Assembly: GCF_002964705.1 (NCBI RefSeq)
Contig: NZ_PQCD01000015.1
Span: forward strand, 124,001 to 188,000
Direction of reading: 5' to 3'
Source of the DNA: Pseudoalteromonas sp. T1lg75
GTDB lineage: Bacteria; Pseudomonadota; Gammaproteobacteria; Enterobacterales; Alteromonadaceae
Length of the DNA stretch: 64,000 nucleotides
The notes beneath the pieces are model-generated. The model was not told the DNA's origin. It worked only from the letters and a program-made list of their open reading frames with translations, and did not search any database. Numbering within the stretch: position 1 is the stretch's first letter; each line of letters opens with the position of its first letter. Shown here piece after piece: positions 37,846-46,849 of the stretch. A program made the position numbers and the translations under genes.

Positions 37846-38322
37846 ATGTTGCGTATTTTCAATCGGGCCTTGCTTGCGGCAATGGCCCTTTGTGCTTGTG
37901 CCTTTAGTTACGCCCAGGATGGGCTGATGCTCAGCGATGCGAAAGTTCGCCAGTTTTTGCCGGCGGCCAACAGTTCGGTGGGCTACTTTGCGCTGGAAAA
38001 TCACTCTGAGCGTGAGCGCATCCTTAAAGCCGTCGAGTTAGAATCGATAGGGCGCGTGGAAATCCACACTCATGAACACAGCGATGGCATGATGAAAATG
38101 CGTAAATTAGACAGCCTCACTATCGGCGCAAATAGCCGCGTAGTGTTGCAACCGGGTGGGCTACACTTAATGTTATTTTCGCCACAGCAAGCCCTTAGCG
38201 TCGATCAGACTCTGAAAATGACATTGATCTTCGCCGATGGCGAACGTGTAAACGGCCAGGCACGTGTTTTTAGTTTAATCGAGCAAAAGCGCGACAGTGG
38301 CAGTGAGCACCACCACAACTAG
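37846..38322 (+). CDS. Periplasmic copper chaperone PCu(A)C (DUF461)
   Basis: A 158-residue exported protein with a signal peptide ending at about residue 22 (SYA-QDG). The copper site H(M)x10Mx21HxM is visible as VEIHTHEHSDGMMKMRKL and GLHLMLF. PCu(A)C delivers Cu(I) to the CuA centre of cytochrome oxidase with ScoI; neither partner is in the window. A His-rich end (SEHHHN) may add binding. It begins a probable operon with the DUF2333 gene, 8 bp away. Confidence 0.9.
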   Translation: MLRIFNRALLAAMALCACAFSYAQDGLMLSDAKVRQFLPAANSSVGYFALENHSERERILKAVELESIGRVEIHTHEHSDGMMKMRKLDSLTIGANSRVVLQPGGLHLMLFSPQQALSVDQTLKMTLIFADGERVNGQARVFSLIEQKRDSGSEHHHN

Positions 38323-38330
38323 GAGTTGAT

Positions 38331-39317
38331 ATGTCACAGCATAAAGGAAAGATCGCAGCGGCCATCGCCGCGGTATTATTGTTATTCTATTTAATTGCCG
38401 TGTATTGGAGCATAGAGCCGGACCGCTTTGATGTGCTTGAGAATGCCAAACAGCAGGCCAGTGAACGCAACGAGCAACTGGTGACCGGCTATGTGACCAC
38501 CTCGGCGTTGATCACCGTGACTCAATCTTTACTCGACAAACCCGGTGGTTACCTCAGCAACGATATGATGCCGCCGAGCGTCATGATGGATAATATGCCC
38601 GCCTGGGAATACGGCGCACTGGAGATGGCTCGGGATATGGCCTTATCCATGCGTAAAGACTTCAGCCGCTCGCAATCTCAATCGACCGAGCACCCATCGC
38701 TGAAAAAAGCCCAGCCGCAATTTAATATCAGCAATACCGCCTGGATGTGGCCAAGCGCCGAGGGCGAGTACCAAAAAGGCATCGAGTTACTAATAGAGTA
38801 CCGCTCGCAAATTGCCGACAGCAATGATCGTCAAAGCCAGTTTTATGCCCGCGCCGATAACCTGCGCGCCTGGGTAAAAGAAGCGGAAAAACGCCTTGGC
38901 AGCTTAAGTCAGCGCCTCAGTGCCAGTGTCGGCCAGGAGCGCTTAAACACGGACTTAGCCGGAGACCGTGAGGCTCATCAAGCCACCTATGCACCTCATG
39001 AGCAAATGGTACGCACCTCCTGGTGGAAAATCGATGACACCTTTTATGAAGCCCGTGGCGCCACTTGGGCGTTGCTGCATTTTCTAAGTGCCATTGAGCA
39101 TGACTTTGCCGACGTGTTGGAAAAGAAAAATGCCAAGGTGAGTGTGCAGCAGATCATCCGTGAACTCGAGGCAACTCAGGAGCCGGTATGGAGTCCCATG
39201 GTCTTAAATGGCAGTGGTTTTGGTTTTGTGGCCAATCACTCTTTGGTGATGGCTAATTATATTTCGCGTGCCAATGCGGCACTGATTGAACTAAGCGAGT
39301 TACTCGCACAAGGATAA
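38331..39317 (+). CDS. DUF2333 family inner-membrane-anchored protein
   Basis: A 328-residue protein with one N-terminal membrane anchor (about 9-26) and a large periplasmic part. Family features are the TGYVTTSALITVTQSLLDKPGGYLSND region and PAWEYGALEMARDMALSMR, and later the WWKIDDTFYEARGATWALLH motif. The function of DUF2333 is not known to me. It follows the PCu(A)C gene and precedes the TIGR04219 gene by 11 bp. Confidence 0.88.
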   Translation: MSQHKGKIAAAIAAVLLLFYLIAVYWSIEPDRFDVLENAKQQASERNEQLVTGYVTTSALITVTQSLLDKPGGYLSNDMMPPSVMMDNMPAWEYGALEMARDMALSMRKDFSRSQSQSTEHPSLKKAQPQFNISNTAWMWPSAEGEYQKGIELLIEYRSQIADSNDRQSQFYARADNLRAWVKEAEKRLGSLSQRLSASVGQERLNTDLAGDREAHQATYAPHEQMVRTSWWKIDDTFYEARGATWALLHFLSAIEHDFADVLEKKNAKVSVQQIIRELEATQEPVWSPMVLNGSGFGFVANHSLVMANYISRANAALIELSELLAQG

Positions 39318-39328
39318 TAGGGGATAAA

Positions 39329-40086
39329 ATGAAAAAGTACGTTCTAGCGGCAGCAGTATCGTTAGCAACCATGGCACCAGTAGCCCAGGCCGATACGTTA
39401 TTAGGTTTATACGTAGGTGCCGAAGGCTGGCAGGCAGAGCCGGAAGGCAGCTTTGGTAGTAAAGGCAATGCCCAACAAGATTTCTCGTTCGAAGATGAAA
39501 CCTTAACCAGTTACTACGTAGCCCTAGAGCACCCAGTACCACTTATCCCTAACGTGAAACTTCGTTACACGGAAATGGATGTAACCGGCGACACCACCCT
39601 AGTCGACGGCTTTGAGTTCCAGGACATTAACTTTGGCGCCGGTACCCAGTTGTATACCGAAACCGACCTAACTCATATCGACTATGTGTTGTATTACGAA
39701 ATCTTCGATAACGATACCTTGTCGATCGACTTGGGTTTAAGCGCCAAGCAGTTCGATGGTGACTTCTACATCACTGATACCAACAGTGACGCCATGTTCG
39801 CACCGATTTCTCTGGCTTTGTACCGCTAGCCTATGGTCGTGCTCAAGTAGGCCTGCCATTCACCGGTCTGAGCGTATTCGCCGAAGGCAGCATGTTTGCC
39901 CTGGACGACAGCTCGGTACATGACTACCAGGTTGGCGTTGAGTGGGAAGTGATCGACAATCTGGCGGTGGATGTAGCCGTTCGTGCTGGTTACCGCAGCA
40001 TGCTGATTGAGCTGGACGATATCGACGATATCAACACGGATATCGATGTATCCGGACCGTTCGCCGGTTTGCAGGTGCACTTCTAA
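39329..40086 (+). pseudogene. TIGR04219-type outer membrane beta-barrel protein, interrupted by a frameshift
   Basis: A signal peptide (MKKYVLAAAVSLATMAPVAQA) is followed by the mature start DTLLGLYVGAEGWQ typical of TIGR04219 proteins and alternating beta strands. The frame ends at TAG 39827-39829 after 166 codons. Read one base on, the sequence continues without stop from VPLAYGRAQVGLPFTG to a C-terminal Phe (LQVHF) at 40086, the end expected of a barrel. One missing T in the TTT run at 39817-39819 would restore a protein of about 252 residues. Confidence 0.85.
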
Positions 40087-40100
40087 GCATTTGAGTGCAT

Positions 40101-40127
40101 AAAAAAGCGCCTTTCGGCGCTTTTTTT
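40101..40127 (+). terminator. Rho-independent terminator after the TIGR04219 gene
   Basis: AAAAAAGCGCC and GGCGCTTTTTT form an 11-bp stem with a TTTC loop. The A-tract on the left arm lets it also serve the convergent minus-strand gene. Confidence 0.88.
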
Positions 40128-40146
40128 GTGTTTGTTGAAAGCCTGG

Positions 40147-40734
40147 CTAGGCGTCGCTGGGCTGCTCGTCGCCCTCCTTCAGATCAGGCAGTTCGGCCAG
40201 CGTTCTCAAGTTGTTCAGGCTGTGGGTGATGGTGTTCTGCAGTTGATGCTCGGCAAACCAGGCCAGATAAGGACCTAAAACCGGAATGGCGATTTCCCCT
40301 TGCTGTTGCCAGATGACCCGGCAGCCCTGGTCATATCCTTCAATACGGATCACGCCTTGGGAGAGGTATTCGTTGTTGACCAGCACCTGAAACTCCAGGT
40401 GCTCGGCGCTGCTTTGGGTAATGCTGAGCTCGCCGCCGGAGTTCTCACCCAACCAGTTAATGTGTGCCCCCACGCCTTGCGTCTTACCATAGACCTGCAA
40501 CTGGGCCTGATCTTCAATTTGTTTTACGGCCAGCCATTTTGGCCAGTTATTTAAATCCTGCAACCAAGGGGCTAGCTGCGCCGTGGAGCGATTGATATCG
40601 ACACTGCGCTGGACCTCGTAGCTGGGGGTGAGTACCAGGCCAAAAAAGATGATGACAAGTATGATAAGCACCAGGATTTTTATCAATTTTTCTAAGGCTG
40701 TCAGCACGCGATAGGGCCTCTTACTGTAAGTCAC
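40147..40734 (-). CDS. Membrane-anchored SRPBCC (START-like) domain protein
   Basis: A 195-residue protein. A membrane helix at about 17-36 (IKILVLIILVIIFFGLVL) precedes a START-like fold recognised by the pattern V-x-R-S-V-D-I-N...P-W-L-x-D-L-x-N-W-P-K-W and the closing amphipathic helix (ENTITHSL-type, near 170-182). SRPBCC proteins bind hydrophobic ligands, but the ligand here is unknown. It is convergent with the porin-like gene and has a GDEQP acidic tail. Confidence 0.8.
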   Translation of the reverse strand: MTYSKRPYRVLTALEKLIKILVLIILVIIFFGLVLTPSYEVQRSVDINRSTAQLAPWLQDLNNWPKWLAVKQIEDQAQLQVYGKTQGVGAHINWLGENSGGELSITQSSAEHLEFQVLVNNEYLSQGVIRIEGYDQGCRVIWQQQGEIAIPVLGPYLAWFAEHQLQNTITHSLNNLRTLAELPDLKEGDEQPSDA

Positions 40735-40895
40735 AGGTAACTATAAAGAATTAGAATATCCTGTTCGCGGCAAATTTACCATGTTTGGTGTTTTCAATTT
40801 GGGAACTTGGGTGTCGCTGCGCCCGGTTCGAAAAGATAAGAGCTAGGGCCAAATGGGGGAGGAGGTTGCGGCGCGTGAGCACCGCAACATCAGGG

Positions 40896-41681
40896 TTATT
40901 TTAGGTGCACGGCCTTGAAGATTGCCAAGGCGTCGCCTTGCTCGTTTTTCAAGGTTAGGGTGTCACCCTTAATGCGGTATGAGAAGGTGTCGGCAAGCGC
41001 CTTGCTCAGCTGCTGTTCTTGCTCCATCAACTCCATACACATTTTTTGGGTGCTGGCTAAAGACTTAAAGCGTAAACCAAAGTATTGACCCTTAACATAC
41101 TGGCCCATGGTCTGGTTGCAGCTTAAGAAGCCGCTCATGCGACCATCTTGATGTAAGGTGATGTGTGGCTCACGCTTATTGACAACCACTTCCTTACCAC
41201 CAAGTTTGACCGCTTTCCAATAGGTATTGACCAGGCTTTCGTCTGGCATGGCAACGCGCTCCATCATCACCTTAATCGGACTTTGCGTTTGCGTGGTACC
41301 AAAGGGGTCGTTATTTTGCGTGGTGATATAACGCAGCTCGCCATCAAGCATTATTTTGGCGCTGACACTGTAGCGCATGCGCTCTTTCAGTGCATCGGCA
41401 GCGTAGGTCAGGGTGAGATCATACGGCGGTGCGCCATCCAGGGTAATGGTTTCGCTGGCAATGACCTCGGCCGCCACATCCATTTTAGAGACATCGGAAA
41501 GGGTGACCGTTAATTGCGAGCCGGGAGGTTGCAGACTGCGGTCTTTGTACAAGACTTGCACCTGCATGGTTTTCATTTGTTGCTCAGCGGTAGTTTCTGC
41601 GCTTTGCTCCGGGGTATTGCTGCAAGCACCCAATAATACGCTGGTAAGGGCTAGGGCCGAAAAAGTAATCTTTTTGCTCAT
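40896..41681 (-). CDS. YbaY-META double-domain lipoprotein
   Basis: A 261-residue lipoprotein. Lipobox LLGAC at residues 16-20 gives a lipid anchor. A YbaY-type beta domain (about 38-145) is followed by a META domain (about 153-260) with NTYWKAVKLGG and the conserved HITLHQDGRMSGFLSCNQ. Both domains occur in heat-shock or envelope proteins such as YbaY and HslJ. The role is unknown. A 9-bp inverted repeat lies in its leader at 41722-41746. Confidence 0.85.
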   Translation of the reverse strand: MSKKITFSALALTSVLLGACSNTPEQSAETTAEQQMKTMQVQVLYKDRSLQPPGSQLTVTLSDVSKMDVAAEVIASETITLDGAPPYDLTLTYAADALKERMRYSVSAKIMLDGELRYITTQNNDPFGTTQTQSPIKVMMERVAMPDESLVNTYWKAVKLGGKEVVVNKREPHITLHQDGRMSGFLSCNQTMGQYVKGQYFGLRFKSLASTQKMCMELMEQEQQLSKALADTFSYRIKGDTLTLKNEQGDALAIFKAVHLK

Positions 41682-41721
41682 ATTATTAACTCCTTTAATA
41701 CTGCCAGTACTTTAAGTAAAT

Positions 41722-41746
41722 ATGTATTAATTACGCCTTAATACAT
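41722..41746. repeat. Inverted repeat in the YbaY-META gene leader
   Basis: ATGTATTAA (41722-41730) and TTAATACAT (41738-41746) are perfect complements with a 7-base centre, 41 bp upstream of the lipoprotein start. It may be an operator or mRNA hairpin. Confidence 0.55.
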
Positions 41747-41787
41747 GGACTTATACTGCGACCCTCGCGCTTATCATGTGCGGGTCG

Positions 41788-42354
41788 CTATTTCTTTACG
41801 AATTTAGTAAGAATGACAATGCGCTGGCCTTCAACGCGCCCTTCGATATGCTCCGGGTTTGACGTTAGGCCGATATTACGTACCGCGGTGCCACGCTTGG
41901 CTACTAGGCTACTGCCTTTGACATCCAAATCTTTGATCAGGGTAACCGTATCACCCGCGGCCAAACGCACGCCGTTGGAATCGAGATGCACCACATCTTC
42001 GTCTTCGGCAATGGCAGCCTCGGCCCATTGTTGTGTTTGCTCATCAAGGTATAGCATATCGAGCATATCGCCGGCCCAACTGTGTTCGGCGCTTAATTTA
42101 TTAAGTAGTCGCCAAGCCACTACCTGTACCGCAGGCACCTGGCTCCACATGCTGTCATTAAGGCAGTGCCAATGGGTGTCGCTCAACTGGTCTTGGTTTT
42201 GTAATTGCTCGGCACAAAAACCACAAACCAGGATAGATTTGTCGGAGTGGGCTTCACCTTCTGGCGGTACAGCGTAAACGCTTAGGTTGTCGCTGCTGGC
42301 GCATAATTCGCATTGGTTGTTGCTACGATCTCGTAATGTTTGTTCTATGCTCAT
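41788..42354 (-). CDS. PhnA family zinc-ribbon protein
   Basis: A 188-residue protein. The N-terminal zinc ribbon is C-x2-C ... C-x2-C (CELC, CGFC, residues 16-47). The C-terminal PhnA domain (about 118-188) shows DSNGVRLAAGDTVTLIKDLDVKGSS. Despite the name, it is not required for phosphonate use, and the function is unclear. A hairpin GCGACCC/GGGTCGC (41758-41788) abuts its stop without a T-run. It may be co-transcribed with the lipoprotein gene. Confidence 0.88.
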   Translation of the reverse strand: MSIEQTLRDRSNNQCELCASSDNLSVYAVPPEGEAHSDKSILVCGFCAEQLQNQDQLSDTHWHCLNDSMWSQVPAVQVVAWRLLNKLSAEHSWAGDMLDMLYLDEQTQQWAEAAIAEDEDVVHLDSNGVRLAAGDTVTLIKDLDVKGSSLVAKRGTAVRNIGLTSNPEHIEGRVEGQRIVILTKFVKK

Positions 42355-42480
42355 AAAAATCAGTACTTAAAGAGTAGAAGAAAGCTCAATTATAACCAAT
42401 ATACCCACACAAAAGGTATTGTTTTAGGAACTGTTGCCTTTACAGTAAACCCTTAGGGCAAGCTGTTCCTAGTTAATTCG

Positions 42481-42496
42481 TGTACATATATGTACA
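42481..42496. promoter_or_regulatory. Perfect 16-bp palindrome upstream of the PqiA-like gene
   Basis: TGTACATATATGTACA is its own reverse complement, located 79 bp before the GTG start. The symmetry and location suggest a dimeric regulator site. I do not recognise the regulator. Confidence 0.5.
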
Positions 42497-42574
42497 AAAA
42501 GGGCCATAATAACAAGGTATTGCGAGACAGCGCGGCCCGCATGTTGCGCTTTTTGACTCTCTTGGAGGAATGCC

Positions 42575-43192
42575 GTGCGTCGTTTTTTGATTAGTCTACT
42601 GCTGATTTTTTCCCTGCTGTTGTTGGCTTTTGCGGTCACCGAGCCGGCATTGACCATAGAAGCGAAAATAGCCAAGTCAGAGCTGGCCAACAGTGCCGTG
42701 GAAGCCATCACCGAGGACAGCGACAGCCAAAGTCGTTATATGCTCCATACCTTGTCGCAAATGCTCGGTTTGGACCGTCTCGAGGGGCATATTGAGGCCT
42801 ATGGTAAAACCCGCAGCATCTGGGGTACTGTGGTGGAGTTATATCAACATGATAATGTCCTGGTGGCCGTGCTGGTGGCAATGTTTTCCGTGGTGGTGCC
42901 GCTGTTTAAATCCAGCTTGCAATTTGCCGTCTTGCTGCTCGGGCCAAGGCCTGTAGCAGAACGTATGCAAGGGCTTAGCGCAAAGCTGAGTAAGTGGAGC
43001 ATGGCCGATGTGTTTGTGTTGGCGTTGATCATCACCTACCTGGGCGGCAATGCAGATGGCCACTTTGGTCAGTTGGTGATGATGGAGGCGCAGTTACATC
43101 AGGGCTTTTGGCTGTTTCTCGTTTATTGTCTGGTGTCGATTATCACCAGTATTGTTTTACATCAGCAGCGCCAGCATTGGAAGAGGGCTTAA
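42575..43192 (+). CDS. PqiA-like inner membrane protein (paraquat-inducible protein A)
   Basis: A 205-residue protein with about four membrane helices (about 3-20, 90-117, 143-160, 175-195). The KLSKWSMADVFVLALI motif near 135 is characteristic of PqiA-domain proteins. Only one PqiA module is present, and no MCE-domain partner (PqiB) follows, so this is a short stand-alone form. The start is GTG with GGAGG 5-9 bp upstream. It overlaps the 3' end of convergent ppx by 4 bp. Confidence 0.78.
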   Translation: MRRFLISLLLIFSLLLLAFAVTEPALTIEAKIAKSELANSAVEAITEDSDSQSRYMLHTLSQMLGLDRLEGHIEAYGKTRSIWGTVVELYQHDNVLVAVLVAMFSVVVPLFKSSLQFAVLLLGPRPVAERMQGLSAKLSKWSMADVFVLALIITYLGGNADGHFGQLVMMEAQLHQGFWLFLVYCLVSIITSIVLHQQRQHWKRA

Positions 43193-44676
43193 AACACCTG
43201 CAGTTTTAAGCCCAACTTTTGCCATTGTCTTTGCTCCGTTTCCAGGTCGGCGGCGAACAGGCTGTGCTCCCTGAGCCACTTATCCCTAAACTCCAGGCAT
43301 AATGAATGGCCATCCACGGTAATAGCAAACTGGGGTTTGCTGAGCGCCTGACGCTTACGATTAAGCAGCACCGCCAGACGAAACAGCGCTATTAGTCTAT
43401 ACAGCGTGGCCTGTGGCAGGTGGATAAAGTCGGGCATGTCTCTGAGCTTAATTTTCTTGCGATAGAATCGGGTTAAGGTTGCCAGCAGCCGCTGTTGCTC
43501 CTGGGTAAAGCCGGGGAGTTGGCTGTTGGCAATGATATAGGCGCTGTGTTTATGTAATCCGGAGGAATTGATGCTCAGGCCCACCTCATGCAGTTGCGCG
43601 GCCCACTTCAGGGTGGCTAAATCCTCTTCACTCAATTGCCACGGCGTGGCAAGGTGAGGAAACAGCCATTGTAAGGAGTCACAGACATTGGCCGCATGCT
43701 CGGTATCGACCACATAGCGAGCACTTAGGCTGGCTATGGTGGTAACGCGAATATCCTTGTCTGTGAGTTTTTCATGCAATTCGTGCAGCAGGCCCTCACG
43801 TAGCGAGTAATCGCAATAATTGAGTTTATCCAGGTGCAATGAGCGCATCACAGCGATCAGTATGGCCAGGCCACCGCAAAAGGTGGCGCGACGTTCGGCG
43901 ACCAGCTCGCTATAGGGGAGATGGTCGATATGACCGGCTGCACAGCTACCGTTCATCAGTTGCAGTAAATCGTTCAGGGTCAAAGCCTGATTCAAGTCAC
44001 CCTCATGGCATATGGCGGTGAGGACTTTGGCTGTGCCCGAGGTGGCAAGCACATGTTGCCAGCCTAACTGGCCATAAGTATTGGTGATCGACTCCAACTC
44101 CTGTTCGGCACGCAAAATGGCGCGTTGAAAGCGCTTTTTGCTGATCCGGCCATCAGCAAAAAACTGCTGCGAATAGCTGACGCAGCCCATGTTGCGGCTA
44201 CTGAGCGCCAAGTGCTGATGGTGTTCGCCGATCACCAGTTCGGTGCTACCACCACCTATGTCTATGACCAAGCGGCGACCATCATGATGCAGATGTTGAG
44301 CCACTCCTTGGTAGATAAGACGTGCTTCTTCCTGACCGGAAATCACATCGATATGAAAGGGAAAAATGGCCCGTGCACGTTGCATAAAGCGTTTGACGTT
44401 GCGTGCCCGGCGCAAGGTATAGGTGGCTACCACCTTAACATTGGCGGCGGGAAAGTCAGCCAGGGTCTGGGCAAATTGCTTAAGCACGGCCACCGCCCTG
44501 TCTATGGCCTCGTCGCTCAGACAGGCGCGCTGATCTAAACCGGCGGCGAGGTAGACTCGCTGTTTTTCCTTGTGTAAGACCTCGAAGCGGCCATCAACTT
44601 CACGGGCCAACAGCAGATGAAAGCTGTTCGAGCCTAGGTCAACGGCGGCATAGGTGGTGGGCTCATTGGTTGGCAC
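43189..44676 (-). CDS. ppx: Exopolyphosphatase
   Basis: A 495-residue Ppx/GppA enzyme that removes terminal phosphates from polyphosphate. The N-terminal ASKHA ATPase-like domain shows AAVDLGSNSFHLLLA (residues 10-24) and VIDIGGGSTELVIG near 139. A C-terminal HD-like helical domain covers about 310-495. Its start overlaps the ppk end by 14 bp, giving a ppk-ppx operon. GppA would be the alternative, but adjacency to ppk favours Ppx. Confidence 0.94.
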   Translation of the reverse strand: MPTNEPTTYAAVDLGSNSFHLLLAREVDGRFEVLHKEKQRVYLAAGLDQRACLSDEAIDRAVAVLKQFAQTLADFPAANVKVVATYTLRRARNVKRFMQRARAIFPFHIDVISGQEEARLIYQGVAQHLHHDGRRLVIDIGGGSTELVIGEHHQHLALSSRNMGCVSYSQQFFADGRISKKRFQRAILRAEQELESITNTYGQLGWQHVLATSGTAKVLTAICHEGDLNQALTLNDLLQLMNGSCAAGHIDHLPYSELVAERRATFCGGLAILIAVMRSLHLDKLNYCDYSLREGLLHELHEKLTDKDIRVTTIASLSARYVVDTEHAANVCDSLQWLFPHLATPWQLSEEDLATLKWAAQLHEVGLSINSSGLHKHSAYIIANSQLPGFTQEQQRLLATLTRFYRKKIKLRDMPDFIHLPQATLYRLIALFRLAVLLNRKRQALSKPQFAITVDGHSLCLEFRDKWLREHSLFAADLETEQRQWQKLGLKLQVF

Positions 44677-46741
44677 GGCTGCTTTCCCATTTTTTCAGGT
44701 AATCATGTATGGCTATTTGCGAGCGGATCTTCTTCTTATTGCCGCGACGCACATAGTGATTTTGTTGTTGCGCATCAATAATACGGGCTTTACTGCGGTC
44801 GCGCCATTGCAGCTCGAGAATATCGATGATCACTTGTTGCAGCGCCGGGCTATAAATGGGCACGCCCACTTCAACACGATGATCCAGGTTGCGGGTCATC
44901 CAGTCGGCGGAGGAGATAAACACCTTGCTTTGCTCATATTTCCCGAACACCATGACTCGTGGGTGCTCTAAAAAGCGATCCACTATGCTGATCACCTTAA
45001 TATTGTCGCTGAGGCCTTTAATGCCGGGGACCAGGGAGCACATGCCACGAATAATCAGGCGTATTTTGACTCCTTGTTGTGAGGCGAGATAGAGCTTATC
45101 GATCAGCTCTTTATCAACCAGGTTGTTGATCTTAATAAGAATGCTTCCATTGCGTTTAAGCTGACACTGCTCTTCAATCAAGCTGTAGATGCGTTCACGG
45201 GCATTCACCGGTGACACCATCAGGTGCTCGAAATTAAACGGCTTGTAGCTGTGTTCGATAAACTTAAAAACATTATCGCATTCGTCACAAATGGCAGGAT
45301 CTTTTGTGAACAGGCTAAAGTCGGTATAGATCTTCGCGGTTTTCTCGTGGAAGTTACCCGTGCCTATGTGGGCATAGGAAACAATTTGCCCCTGCTCCTT
45401 ACGGTGGATCACACACAACTTGGAATGCACCTTCAAAGACGGAATACCAAAGATAACCTTGATCCCGGCTTCGTCGAGGGATTTGGCCCACTGAATATTG
45501 TTCTGCTCATCGAATCTGGCCTTGAGCTCCACCATCACGGTCACCTTCTTGCCGTTTTTGGCGGCATTGACCAAGGCCCCAATCAAGCGCGACTGGTTGG
45601 CAACGCGATAAATATTGACCTTGATATGCACCACATCCGGATCGAATGATGCTTGGCGCACATAGTTCAAAAAATGGTTAAAGGTGTGATAGGGGTAGTA
45701 GAGCAAGATGTCTTCATGGCTGATGGCATCAAACACGCTGCTAAAGCGCTCGAAGGCATGGGAGCGAAGGCTTGGCAGCGGGCTGTTTTCCAAATAGCGA
45801 CGCCCCACATTGGGAAAAGCCAAAAAGTCGCGGAAGTTACGATAACGGCCACCGGGAATAAGGGCATCAAAGCGGTTGATACCCAAACGCTTACGCAGCG
45901 CCTTGTGCATTTCGCTGGGCATGGTGTGGTCATAAACCAGGCGCACCGGCTCGGAGCGTAGGCGCTGTTTCAGGCCCTTGGACATCTTATCCAATAAGCC
46001 CTCTTCGATTTCATCATCCAGGTTGTACTCGGCGTCGCGAGTCAGCTTTATGGCGTAGCCACGAATGGTATCGAAGTGAAAAAAGTTGCCGAACACGTCT
46101 TTGAGAAAATAAAGAATAATATCATCGAGCAGCACTATGGTTTTCTGGCGTCGGGTTTTTTCCGCCGGCAGCACCACAAAGCGGGGCAGGCGGTTGGTGG
46201 GCACCTCCAGCAGCGCATAGTGATTTTTATCATCCTGCATTTCCACAAAAAAATAGGTCATGGTGTCGTTAATGTGACCAGAGTAGTTCTTGTTTTGGTC
46301 CACTAGGATAGGCGATAAGTGCTCGAGCACCTCGGCCTTAAAGTAGTCGCCGAGCCACTGCAAATGAAAAGGGCTAAGTTGCTCCGGACGTTTCACATGA
46401 ATATTGTGCTCGGTCAAGGTGTTGAGGATGGCATCATAGGCAAGATTAAAATCATGGCCCAGAGTTAACACCTTGTCCTGAATTTGCTGCATTAAGGCTT
46501 CATCTTCGTCGAAATTGGCGTCAGGCAGCTTATTAAGAAGAATACGGCGCTTTACGTCGGCAACCCGTACCTGGAAGAATTCATCGAGGTTATTGGAGAA
46601 AATTCCTAAAAAGCGAATGCGCTCGATAATGGGGTTATTGGTATCCCTGGCTTCTTGCAATACCCGCTCGTTAAACGATAGCCAACTCAGCTCCTTGGGA
46701 TAATAGCTGGTGACGTGCAGGTCGACTGGTTCCATGTTCAT
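44663..46741 (-). CDS. ppk: Polyphosphate kinase 1
   Basis: A 692-residue PPK1 that builds polyphosphate from ATP. It begins with the PPK_N motif PKELSWLSFNERVLQEA. The autophosphorylated His lies in SYAHIGTGNFHEKTAKIY near 430, and a second catalytic His is near DHRVEVG at about 615. The length is typical. Transcription probably starts at the Pho-box promoter at 46792. Confidence 0.97.
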   Translation of the reverse strand: MNMEPVDLHVTSYYPKELSWLSFNERVLQEARDTNNPIIERIRFLGIFSNNLDEFFQVRVADVKRRILLNKLPDANFDEDEALMQQIQDKVLTLGHDFNLAYDAILNTLTEHNIHVKRPEQLSPFHLQWLGDYFKAEVLEHLSPILVDQNKNYSGHINDTMTYFFVEMQDDKNHYALLEVPTNRLPRFVVLPAEKTRRQKTIVLLDDIILYFLKDVFGNFFHFDTIRGYAIKLTRDAEYNLDDEIEEGLLDKMSKGLKQRLRSEPVRLVYDHTMPSEMHKALRKRLGINRFDALIPGGRYRNFRDFLAFPNVGRRYLENSPLPSLRSHAFERFSSVFDAISHEDILLYYPYHTFNHFLNYVRQASFDPDVVHIKVNIYRVANQSRLIGALVNAAKNGKKVTVMVELKARFDEQNNIQWAKSLDEAGIKVIFGIPSLKVHSKLCVIHRKEQGQIVSYAHIGTGNFHEKTAKIYTDFSLFTKDPAICDECDNVFKFIEHSYKPFNFEHLMVSPVNARERIYSLIEEQCQLKRNGSILIKINNLVDKELIDKLYLASQQGVKIRLIIRGMCSLVPGIKGLSDNIKVISIVDRFLEHPRVMVFGKYEQSKVFISSADWMTRNLDHRVEVGVPIYSPALQQVIIDILELQWRDRSKARIIDAQQQNHYVRRGNKKKIRSQIAIHDYLKKWESSRANQ

Positions 46742-46791
46742 AACACACTCAGATTAGAGGCTGGCTAAGTGCGTTAATTTATTGCGGAAAT

Positions 46792-46809
46792 ATGACCGGA
46801 ATATGACAT
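46792..46809 (-). promoter_or_regulatory. Pho box upstream of ppk
   Basis: On the minus strand, TGTCAT and GGTCAT are repeated at 11-bp spacing within ATGTCATATTCCGGTCAT. About 9 bp downstream is an A/T-rich -10-like hexamer (ATAAAT). This spacing is that of PhoB-activated promoters. Confidence 0.6.
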
Positions 46810-46849
46810 GGGCACTGGCCAAGGCTATTCCGGTCGCAGGTGTTTGAGG

